A stretch of 44,177 nucleotides of DNA, taken from an uncultured OM182 clade bacterium (lineage in GTDB: Bacteria > Pseudomonadota > Gammaproteobacteria > Pseudomonadales > Azotimanducaceae). Of this stretch, positions 6,278 to 13,502 are shown piece after piece. Numbering within the stretch: position 1 is the first letter of the stretch; every line of letters starts with the position of its first letter. A model generated the notes under the pieces. That model did not search any database and had not been told where the DNA came from. It saw only the letters and a program-made list of their open reading frames with translations. The stretch is from NCBI GenBank assembly GCA_905182025.1, contig CAJJAA010000039.1, positions 1 to 44,177 of the forward strand, given 5' to 3'. Position numbers and translations under genes: made by a program.

Positions 6278-8986
6278 ATGAAAATCGCCCGATTTTTAGA
6301 ATCAACACCAAAATGGCAACATAAAGATCCCAAGGTAAGAGCGAAAGCGATTGCTGGCGGATTAGAACTTGAACAGCTTCTTTTAATCGTCAGCGACGAC
6401 GAAGATGATAGCGTCAAGCTTTTGGCGATCAGTAATATTGAAGACAGGATTGCCCTCGAGAAATTAATTAGCGCAACCGCGACTGACAAGCCGTCTCAAC
6501 AGGCGGCTGTGATCACTCGCTGGGTACAACTCGTTGAACAGTCGCCTGCCGAGACAATCAAAGTCCTTATCAACAAAGATACCGATAAGCTTTTTCTTAG
6601 CGGCGTTATCCGACAAGCAGAATCGATCGAGCTACGAGAAAGTTCTGTGTTATGTCTATCGACAGAGAACCAGTTGCTCGACATTTTGAAAGCACCAAAT
6701 CATTCAAAAATACACCAAGTCGTTGCCCAAAGACTGTGTGATGATTTCTCTGAATCGACACAGCTCGACGCAATACAGCAGCAATTTTTGGATAAAGACA
6801 AAAATGTCGTTCGAATCATCAAATCAACTCGCGAGGCTCTCAAGCTGAAGCAACAACAACAAGATCAGGTTAAATCAGCTTTGGAAAAATCCCTCCAAGC
6901 CATTAAAAAGCTTGCAACCAGTGAGTATTCAAACGAGCTACCAAGAAGATTTGAAGTTATTCGGCAAGGTTTCATCGAGCTAACGATCTCAAACCCGGAT
7001 TTGGTTAGCGCGACAGACAAGCTTGAATTTGAACAGCACGCAGCAATCGTTAGTGCCGCAATCCAATCGAGAGAGGAAAAACAGGCCGCTGATGCAGCAC
7101 AAAAGAAGCAAGTGCTATCGGACCTTGCTGCAATCAAGACTCAACTTGCTATTGAGCCGACTTTATTGCCAACCTTAGCGCAAGTATTGATCGATACGAG
7201 AAGCGCCTGGCCCGACAAAGACGACTTAGGAACTTACTACCAAACGACAAGCTCATTGGAAAAACTCAGTGGTGAATATCAGGCATGGCAACAGCTACTT
7301 AAAAACCTTCAGAATCTTCCGTCTGCGAAAGCCCTAGAGGCTCTAGAGAAAATTAACTGGTCCGATGGATTTGTTAAACCCGCTGAGGTGGAGGAAATGA
7401 TTGGAAAGCTGAAAGTCCAAATTATTCAGCTTGACAAAGAGTCTGCTCGACACAAGCAAGAAATGAATTCCTTAACGGAATCGTTAACATTGTTTGAGTC
7501 AGTCCTAGAAGAAGGGAACTTACAAAGAGCTAGGAAGCTCAACGCCACTTTGGAAAAGAAAGTAGCAAAGGTCGACGCTTCAAAAGAGATTATCACTCGC
7601 TTTCATGATGCGACGGCCAAATTTCAGGCCCTAAAAGATTGGCAAGTTTTCGCCACCATACCAAAACGCGAAGAGCTTTGTGAAAGCATGCTGGCGTTAT
7701 CTTTGAATCTCGACATAACACCCATCGAGAAAGCCAAATTGATTAAGGACCTGCAAGAAGAATGGAAAAAACTAGGTCCCACTGATTCAAGGAAAGCACA
7801 AAAGCTGTGGTCAACATTTAAGACCCACGGTGATACCGCTTATGCCCCCTGCGCTCAGTTCTACGAAGATCAAAAACAGCAACGTCAGGAAAATCTGACA
7901 AAGTTAAGGTTGCTATGCGATGAGCTAAAGCAATATCACGAAGACACAGATTGGATGTCTGTCGATTGGAAACAAGCTAAGCAAAAAATACTCAGCGCAC
8001 GTCAGGGCTGGCGGGATCTGAACAATCTGCCACGGGCGCAGTGGAAAAAATCACAAAATCAGTTTAACGAGGCGCTCGCCCTGCTGGAGACAAAGGTTCA
8101 GGCAGAAGAACAAGCCAATAAAGAAGGCAAAATCGCCTTGATCGATTTAATCGAACAGGCACTGGCATCAGAGGAAGCGCTAAACCAGGTTATTGAGGCG
8201 ACTAAAAAAGCCCAGTCTGAATGGAAAACCATCGGCATCACTGATCGTAAAGCTGATCAAAAGCTCTGGAAAAAATTCCGCAAAGCCTGCGACTCTGTCT
8301 TCTCAAAGCGCGATGAAGCGAGTGTGGTACAAAAACAAGAAGCGAACCAAGTCGTACAGGTAGGCCGTAAACTCTGCGATGACTTTAACCTACTGCTCGA
8401 AAGTGACACTGTTATAGAAAAATCTCATATCAATAACTTCAAGAAAGAATTTGAAGCACTACAGACAGCCGCACAGGGCAACACACTGCGGCAGCAGTTT
8501 CAAAAACTTCAAAAGCGCGGCTACCAGATCATCAAAGAACAGGTATCTATGTCGCACCGTCAGATGCTGAACGAAATGCGTCGTCTATCTGACCTGTGTC
8601 AGGCACTGGAGTTAGGAAAACTTTCGATCGAAGAACTCGGCACACAATGGTCAACAAATGAGTCTACAACCCTTGATGCGCCTTTAATGCTTGCAATGGA
8701 GCATAGACGCGATGGAAACGCATCAATCTCTGCGCAAGACGCAGAAACGCTCTGTATCCAGCTCGAAATACTGGCTGGATTAGATTCACCGCCAGAGAGC
8801 GCACAAGCGCGAATGGCCTATCAAGTTCTAAGACTCAAACGTGAGCTCGCTGAAGGCAACAAAGAAACCCGATCGACGCAGGAGCAATTGGACGCTTTGA
8901 TGGTTGCTTGGTTTAGCGTACCTGTCAGCAATCCCGACTTATTGTCACGGTTTAGCAGAGCAGAACTCAAGGTCGGATATAGTTGA
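6278..8986 (+). CDS. Large DUF349 domain protein
   Basis: A 902-residue soluble, largely helical and lysine/glutamate-rich protein with repeated DUF349 modules. Clear cores are EEWKKLGPTDSRKAQKLW near residue 490 and SEWKTIGITDRKADQKLW near 645, each followed by a helix of the type FY(E/D)xx(K/R)xxR; weaker copies lie around 350-450 and 555-600. The first 200 residues look HEAT-like. Proteins of this length with several DUF349 units are common in gammaproteobacteria, but no biochemical role is settled. The start ATG has little Shine-Dalgarno complementarity. The stop overlaps the TTG start of the next gene (TTGA), implying coupling. No truncation is visible. Confidence 0.85.
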   Translation: MKIARFLESTPKWQHKDPKVRAKAIAGGLELEQLLLIVSDDEDDSVKLLAISNIEDRIALEKLISATATDKPSQQAAVITRWVQLVEQSPAETIKVLINKDTDKLFLSGVIRQAESIELRESSVLCLSTENQLLDILKAPNHSKIHQVVAQRLCDDFSESTQLDAIQQQFLDKDKNVVRIIKSTREALKLKQQQQDQVKSALEKSLQAIKKLATSEYSNELPRRFEVIRQGFIELTISNPDLVSATDKLEFEQHAAIVSAAIQSREEKQAADAAQKKQVLSDLAAIKTQLAIEPTLLPTLAQVLIDTRSAWPDKDDLGTYYQTTSSLEKLSGEYQAWQQLLKNLQNLPSAKALEALEKINWSDGFVKPAEVEEMIGKLKVQIIQLDKESARHKQEMNSLTESLTLFESVLEEGNLQRARKLNATLEKKVAKVDASKEIITRFHDATAKFQALKDWQVFATIPKREELCESMLALSLNLDITPIEKAKLIKDLQEEWKKLGPTDSRKAQKLWSTFKTHGDTAYAPCAQFYEDQKQQRQENLTKLRLLCDELKQYHEDTDWMSVDWKQAKQKILSARQGWRDLNNLPRAQWKKSQNQFNEALALLETKVQAEEQANKEGKIALIDLIEQALASEEALNQVIEATKKAQSEWKTIGITDRKADQKLWKKFRKACDSVFSKRDEASVVQKQEANQVVQVGRKLCDDFNLLLESDTVIEKSHINNFKKEFEALQTAAQGNTLRQQFQKLQKRGYQIIKEQVSMSHRQMLNEMRRLSDLCQALELGKLSIEELGTQWSTNESTTLDAPLMLAMEHRRDGNASISAQDAETLCIQLEILAGLDSPPESAQARMAYQVLRLKRELAEGNKETRSTQEQLDALMVAWFSVPVSNPDLLSRFSRAELKVGYS

Positions 8987-9285
8987 GGCACCTGCTTGCC
9001 TTCACCCTCGTTCTGTTCATCTCGTTACCGGCTTACGGTCTGAGATGCGGAACCAATCTGGTGGAGGAAGGAGACTTAAAAATACATATTCGCGATATTT
9101 GTGGCGAACCATTATCAGTAGAAGTTATTGGTTACACATTGCGTACCGAGAGACACACAAATGGTTACTTGCAGGAACGCGAGCACATTTTGGAAGAGTG
9201 GATCTATAAGCGACAAAGTAAGTATTACGATGTGTTGACCTTTGAAGCAGGTCGACTGGTACGCATTGAGAAAATCAGGCGTTAG
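8983..9285 (+). CDS. Secreted DUF2845 family protein
   Basis: A 100-residue protein starting on TTG (8983), which overlaps the TGA of the DUF349 gene. The first 19 residues (MRHLLAFTLVLFISLPAYG) form a Sec signal peptide, so the mature protein is periplasmic and begins LRCG. The mature part has the family pattern of a first Cys followed by LV-x2-GD, then a second Cys in DICGEP, plausibly a disulfide. The remainder alternates beta strands ending GRLVRIEKIRR. Function is unknown for the family. Coupling of an exported protein to the cytosolic DUF349 protein is unusual but may just reflect compact packing. Confidence 0.8.
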   Translation: MRHLLAFTLVLFISLPAYGLRCGTNLVEEGDLKIHIRDICGEPLSVEVIGYTLRTERHTNGYLQEREHILEEWIYKRQSKYYDVLTFEAGRLVRIEKIRR

Positions 9286-9300
9286 TCGCTCGGCGGGCAA

Positions 9301-9324
9301 TCCATGAAACTATCCATGAAACTA
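9301..9324. repeat. Perfect 12-bp tandem duplication at the kinase stop codon
   Basis: TCCATGAAACTA is present twice head to tail (9301-9312 and 9313-9324), followed by a further TCC. The second copy includes the stop codon of the histidine kinase (CTA at 9322-9324, TAG on the minus strand). It lies in the 36-bp convergent gap between the DUF2845 gene and the kinase. No stem or T-tract is seen, so it is not an obvious terminator. Confidence 0.9.
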
Positions 9325-10767
9325 TCCCTGCAGCATTACCGTTACCAATGTTCCGTTGCCGTTTAGCCCCGCTGACAAAGAGACTGTACCGCCATAACGT
9401 GCGGCTATCTCAACGACAATCGCTAATCCAATACCCTGACCTGGCGCTACTGAATCCAACCTCTGACCTCGGTTTAACACTGCTTGCCTTTGATTTTCCG
9501 GAATGCCCGGCCCATCATCGTTAACTTCTATAACGAGCTGATTCGCTTCAATCTTGTACAACTTGATACTGACTCGGTACGCGCCGTACTTACAGGCATT
9601 ATCCACCAAATTGCCAAGAACCTCGGTAAGGTCTCTTTCGTCCCCAAGAAAATCTTCGTCGGCTACTAGTCGATCGAACTTTATGGAATTAGCCGCATAA
9701 ACTTTCTCCATGGCCGAGACGAGATTAACGACGATAGGCTTAACCCTAAAAGCGCGTTTGATTATTTGCGACGAACCCGCCACAGCCCTTTGTAGCTGGT
9801 AGTCAATAATCTCGCTCATACGGCTCACTTGATCATTAACGGTATTGTGAATCGATGCACTTGCAGAAGACTTAGCAGTAGTACCGATTACGTCATCCTC
9901 CGAATGGCGATTATGTCTGAGTTGAAGCTCAACAACGTCTTGATTTTCTAACTCGTTGATCGACCCTCTTATTATCGCCAGAGGCGTTTTTAGACTGTGT
10001 GCTAAATCAGCCATCGTTAAACGATACTTTTCTCTCTGCTCGCGCTCTCTCGACAATAAGATATTCAAGTTTCGGGTAACACCATCAATTTCTCTCGGAT
10101 AAGCACCTTGCAACATCTCCTGCTTACCATCTTCGATTTGCTTCAAATCCCGTGCGAGATAGCGAAGCGGCACCAACCCCCATCGAATGACCGTTGCTTG
10201 AACCAATAAAAGTACAATACTGACACCCAACAGAAGCAGCCAAAGTGTATTTCGATAGCTTGCTACTTCCGCTTGAAAACTTTCCTTGGATTGCACTACG
10301 ACAAAGGTCAATGGCATCTGAACTTCCGCGCCGCTTTGCCAGAGAATTTGATAACTTTGGAAGAAGTAAGGCACGGCATCGTTTTGAGTCACACCAAATC
10401 GTTGCTCGCCAATTGAGAGCTTCGCTTGGAATTTAATCCCCATATCATCAACGATGCGTAAATCAATGCCGCTTGGACTTCGCCAAAGTTCCTCAGCATT
10501 CGAGCCTAGAACTAAAGCTGCCAGACCCGAACCTGGCAGGTTAAAACCAGGCTCTTGCAGTAGCTCAGGCATGATCAATTGTTGTTGTTCTACTTCAGCG
10601 ACGGACAGTAGGCCATAGATTTGAATCACAAGTTTTTCGGACACACTTTGCTCGACGCTACGCCGAAAGGACTGATCCAGAACAATTCCCATGAGACCAA
10701 AAAACACAAAAAGGACAGCAGACGCTGAAATTAGCAGTCTGGCCCGAAGAGAGTTGGGTATCTGCAC
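9322..10767 (-). CDS. PhoQ-like sensor histidine kinase
   Basis: A 481-residue inner-membrane kinase. Transmembrane segments are about 11-30 and 174-194, enclosing a periplasmic sensor of about 140 residues. A HAMP-like linker follows. The H-box is ADLAHSLKTPLAIIRGS with the phospho-accepting His257, a PhoQ-type signature. The N-box is EVLGNLVDNACKYG, G1 is NDDGPGIP and G2 is GQGIGLAIV. Between the H-box helix and the second dimerisation helix (VSRMSEIIDYQLQRA) lies an unusually long polar stretch, about 20-25 residues more than in PhoQ. The start is GTG 10767, 8 bp after the regulator stop, so the two are cotranscribed. Ligand or signal is unknown; envelope stress is suggested by the genes upstream. 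Confidence 0.92.
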   Translation of the reverse strand: MQIPNSLRARLLISASAVLFVFFGLMGIVLDQSFRRSVEQSVSEKLVIQIYGLLSVAEVEQQQLIMPELLQEPGFNLPGSGLAALVLGSNAEELWRSPSGIDLRIVDDMGIKFQAKLSIGEQRFGVTQNDAVPYFFQSYQILWQSGAEVQMPLTFVVVQSKESFQAEVASYRNTLWLLLLGVSIVLLLVQATVIRWGLVPLRYLARDLKQIEDGKQEMLQGAYPREIDGVTRNLNILLSREREQREKYRLTMADLAHSLKTPLAIIRGSINELENQDVVELQLRHNRHSEDDVIGTTAKSSASASIHNTVNDQVSRMSEIIDYQLQRAVAGSSQIIKRAFRVKPIVVNLVSAMEKVYAANSIKFDRLVADEDFLGDERDLTEVLGNLVDNACKYGAYRVSIKLYKIEANQLVIEVNDDGPGIPENQRQAVLNRGQRLDSVAPGQGIGLAIVVEIAARYGGTVSLSAGLNGNGTLVTVMLQG

Positions 10768-10775
10768 GGCCGAGG

Positions 10776-11459
10776 TCAGGAAATCGGCAGTTCAAATCGG
10801 TAACCCAAACCCCTCACCGTCTCGATCGGATTTAACGCATTATTAGGGTCCAGTTTTTTGCGTAAGCGCCCTATAAACACTTCGATAACGTTACTGTCTT
10901 TATCGTAATCCTGCTCATACAGATGGTCAGTCAATTCAGATTTTGAAATAACTTCGCCGGGACGATGCATGAGGTACTGTAGCAAGTTAAATTCGTAGGC
11001 GGTTAAATCCACACCCTGACCCGACACACAGACGCGTTTTCTTCTCGTATCGAGATGAATTGGGCCAGCTTCTAAGCTCGGCTTGAACTGACCCGTCGCT
11101 CGACGTATCAACGCTTCAAGTCTGGCCAGAAATTCCTGTATGTGAAATGGTTTAACTAAGTAATCGTCCGCACCAGCTTCTAGCCCGTGTACCTTGTCTT
11201 GCCAATCTGACCGGGCTGTTAGTATCAAAATTGGATATTCAGCACCGGAGCGTCTAACTTCCTTAATCACATCAATTCCAGAGACTTTAGGCAAACCCAA
11301 ATCAATCACTGCAATATCATAATGATTTCCGCTAATCACGCTAACGGCTTGAGCACCATCAGAACAAACATCGACATCAAAATCATGACGCTCCAAAAGC
11401 TCTAACAATTGATCGCGCAATTTCGCTTCGTCTTCTACCAACAATAGCCGTTTCTTCAT
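10776..11459 (-). CDS. OmpR/PhoP-family response regulator
   Basis: A 227-residue two-domain regulator. The receiver domain has the acidic pair ED (10-11), phospho-acceptor Asp53 (VIDLGLPKVSG), the switch Thr in LILTARSD and the Lys in DDYLVKPFH. The C-terminal winged helix includes LTAYEFNLLQYLMHRPGEV and ends IETVRGLGYRFELP, the typical OmpR-class recognition helix and wing. Its ATG overlaps the stop of the PepSY gene (ATGA), and the cognate kinase follows after 8 bp. It most likely activates its own operon and envelope genes on phosphorylation by the kinase; target boxes could not be identified with confidence. Confidence 0.93.
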   Translation of the reverse strand: MKKRLLLVEDEAKLRDQLLELLERHDFDVDVCSDGAQAVSVISGNHYDIAVIDLGLPKVSGIDVIKEVRRSGAEYPILILTARSDWQDKVHGLEAGADDYLVKPFHIQEFLARLEALIRRATGQFKPSLEAGPIHLDTRRKRVCVSGQGVDLTAYEFNLLQYLMHRPGEVISKSELTDHLYEQDYDKDSNVIEVFIGRLRKKLDPNNALNPIETVRGLGYRFELPIS

Positions 11460-11770
11460 TCGAATACCTCGCCGCTGGTACCATCGACATAGACAAATTT
11501 GACCACGCCATTGCCTGACAGGGTTTTTATTTTGTAAACCGGTGGGCCGTTGCTACCGATCATTTTGACGGATAATATTTTGCTGCCCGGAAACTCCTGC
11601 CGAACATTTCCCGCTGCGTGCTGATTAGAGATTGTCACGCCCTGCTGACCTTGTACCAAACTGTTCCGCATCGTTGGCTTCTGACCGGACTTACGAGGCT
11701 CAGCAATCAACCCCTGCGTTGTAGACAGCATTAGAAGGAAGATCAGCCAAATTCGAATACGCATTATCAT
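11456..11770 (-). CDS. Small exported PepSY-domain protein
   Basis: A 104-residue protein with a Sec signal peptide (residues 1-23, IRIWLIFLLMLSTTQGLIA) and a C-terminal PepSY-like module. The pattern VRQEFPGSKILSVKMIG ... VYKIKTLSGNGVVKFVYVDGTSGEVFE matches the family ending, in which a two-strand repeat closes with D-x-x-x-G-E-(V/I). PepSY proteins are periplasmic and some modulate proteases or sensor kinases. It lies 8 bp after the glycine-zipper gene and overlaps the response regulator by 4 bp, so it could be an accessory of the kinase. The ATG at 11764 (third residue) is an alternative start. Confidence 0.85.
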   Translation of the reverse strand: MIMRIRIWLIFLLMLSTTQGLIAEPRKSGQKPTMRNSLVQGQQGVTISNQHAAGNVRQEFPGSKILSVKMIGSNGPPVYKIKTLSGNGVVKFVYVDGTSGEVFE

Positions 11771-11778
11771 TACCGTAT

Positions 11779-12399
11779 TTAGGTCACAGGCGTGACGGAT
11801 AAACGAAGCTTAATGGTATCACCGGGATCTCGTTTTGTGCGAGTAGTATAGGTTTCGTCGTTATATCGATATCGGACTAGGAACCCGGCTAGTCGTTCTT
11901 CCTCGTAATAATCATTGTAAGTTCGACAGACTTGCTCAGTACTTGGCCGGCTTTGCTGCGATTTGCGATGAATGGAGACAGAACGCCCGATCGTTCCGCC
12001 TAGGACAGCACCAACAATTGCACCGACCTGTTTATTCTTCTTACTATGACCCACCGCATTTCCTAAAGCGCCACCAACAACAGCACCAACCACAGTGCCG
12101 ACACTATTATCTGCGCTGGGCTGCCGGTACACATTTTCAGTCCAGCATTCCTCACGGGGTTGCTCTACCCTGTGGGTCTCATAAATTGGCTTGGTGTCAA
12201 CGACCGTACCGTAGTCATAACTTACTTGCCGATCACGTGCTAGCCCAGGCAGAGCCACAATACACATGACGGTCATACTTAATAACCTAGACCTAGTGAA
12301 TCCAGACCTCGTAGCTCTAGATCCCGTGATGCCCAATCGTGCTGTTTTAGATCTCGCGGACTGGTTGCGATCAAGCTTCATCTCATTTATCTCTTTCAT
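11779..12399 (-). CDS. Exported glycine-zipper 2TM protein with repeat-built signal peptide
   Basis: About 206 residues from ATG 12399 (GGGTG lies 6 bp upstream); GTG 12408 and ATG 12381 are alternatives. The signal peptide has a long basic n-region of five pentads (RSKTA, RLGIT, GSRAT, RSGFT, RSRLL) followed by the core MTVMCIVALPGLA. The mature protein contains a double glycine zipper, VGAVVGGALGNAVG and VGAIVGAVLGGTIGRS, separated by a KKNK turn, as in SlyB/17-kDa antigen-type outer-membrane-associated proteins. No lipobox Cys is visible, so it is not an obvious lipoprotein. Cysteines occur in EECWTENVY and EQVCRTYNDYYEE. It is the first gene of the operon with PepSY and the PhoPQ-like pair; SlyB-type genes are classic PhoP targets, which supports the context. 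Confidence 0.85.
   Translation of the reverse strand: MKEINEMKLDRNQSARSKTARLGITGSRATRSGFTRSRLLSMTVMCIVALPGLARDRQVSYDYGTVVDTKPIYETHRVEQPREECWTENVYRQPSADNSVGTVVGAVVGGALGNAVGHSKKNKQVGAIVGAVLGGTIGRSVSIHRKSQQSRPSTEQVCRTYNDYYEEERLAGFLVRYRYNDETYTTRTKRDPGDTIKLRLSVTPVT
12280..12354 (-). repeat. Five-unit 15-bp in-frame tandem repeat
   Basis: Within the signal peptide region of the glycine-zipper gene the minus strand reads AGATCTAAAACAGCA, CGATTGGGCATCACG, GGATCTAGAGCTACG, AGGTCTGGATTCACT, AGGTCTAGGTTATTA. Units 1, 3, 4 and 5 share an RGRTCT-like start, and unit 2 has diverged. The repeat encodes pentads of consensus R-S-x-x-T and lengthens the positively charged n-region in frame. Confidence 0.85.
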
Positions 12400-12604
12400 C
12401 AGTAACACCCATTAACGTGAAGGTGAGTTAACCTTAAATGAGTCGAGCTGAATTTGGCCTGAATAGGATGTCGGTCACACTTGCCTAAGACGCGGGTCTA
12501 AGAGGCCTGCCTAACAAGGTTGAGATGCTTAAAAGGATGGAAAAACACTGTTGGCTTGCCAAATAGACCACAAGTGACGCTAAATCACGACTCAAGCAGA
12601 ACAA

Positions 12605-13498
12605 TCAAGCTTTCAGTGTAGCGCAGGAAAATGCATGCTGATGGTCGAGCTCAATGACAATATTTGATTGTTGAGGGCTATCTTTTAGCATTCTCACGGT
12701 GATTCGTTCGTAGTACGCAATGAATCGCTCAATAGCCGACTTCGGCATTTTCCGAGTGCCGTCAGGTAAGCCCTGTTCCTGCAGCCATCGCCATTTTAGA
12801 ACGGCATCAATGTCCGGCACCTGCAAAAAAATAGATAGCTGCGTGTCGAATAACGGCTGATAGGCCTCTAGCTGATCGTTAACGTAGTTTCGCCAGATAC
12901 CCGCTGGGTCTTCTTGTGCCTCGAGACTGTTAACCGGTTCGATCAGTTCATCTTTTGTCGTTGCTTTCGCGCCCCAGCACCAACCTTCGAAAACCACAAA
13001 ATCGATCTCGCCACCCTGCACCTGCCTGAATCCACTTCGATCATCTTCCGCCTTATTGAATTCAGGCACTTGCACTGGCTGACCATCACGTATTTGCTCT
13101 ACGACCAAAGACATCATTTCGATATCGTGAGTACCGGGCACACCACGAGTCGCCAGCAATGGGTGTATTGACTTAGACAGGCTATATCTTTCTGCATGGG
13201 TAAGATAAAAATCATCAAGCGACAGAACCACGCCTCGCTTATCGGAAATGTATTCAACCGCCGTCAACAACAAGCGAGCGAAGGTTGATTTGCCACTGCC
13301 CTGCCCTCCCGCAACACTTAATGTTGTTAAGACTTGAGCATCACATAAACTGACCAACCACTGCGCAGTACCAAGTAAAACCTCGTAATAGTTTTTGTGT
13401 AAATCGAGTGAATTTCGAGCGCATTGATCACGAAACCAGAGTTGATCCTGGCGACGAAACCCCTCTCTCGCATCACTATAGAAAGTTTCAATCTTCAC
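12605..13498 (-). CDS. P-loop kinase of the Tda10/D-glycerate 3-kinase-like family (COG4240 type)
   Basis: About 297 residues from GTG 13498; the frame is open to an ATG at 13540 inside dinG. The Walker A motif is SVAGGQGSGKSTFARLL, followed by VVLSLDDFYLTHAERYSLS, a substrate/Mg loop of the uridine kinase-like group, then RGVPGTHD and VVFEGWCWGAK, the family Walker-B-like segment. These features match the Tda10/glycerate kinase-like family; the substrate is not established for bacterial members. The preceding dinG ends at 13503, so the two genes abut and are probably cotranscribed. The functional link to dinG is unclear. GAGCGA upstream is a weak ribosome site. Confidence 0.82.
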   Translation of the reverse strand: MKIETFYSDAREGFRRQDQLWFRDQCARNSLDLHKNYYEVLLGTAQWLVSLCDAQVLTTLSVAGGQGSGKSTFARLLLTAVEYISDKRGVVLSLDDFYLTHAERYSLSKSIHPLLATRGVPGTHDIEMMSLVVEQIRDGQPVQVPEFNKAEDDRSGFRQVQGGEIDFVVFEGWCWGAKATTKDELIEPVNSLEAQEDPAGIWRNYVNDQLEAYQPLFDTQLSIFLQVPDIDAVLKWRWLQEQGLPDGTRKMPKSAIERFIAYYERITVRMLKDSPQQSNIVIELDHQHAFSCATLKA

Positions 13499-13502
13499 GC
13501 AT

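Noticed and set aside
12409..12470. PhoP-box-like GTTAA repeats upstream of the glycine-zipper gene
   Set aside because: The repeats are 16 bp apart instead of the 11-bp period of PhoP boxes, so they cannot be supported as a PhoP site.
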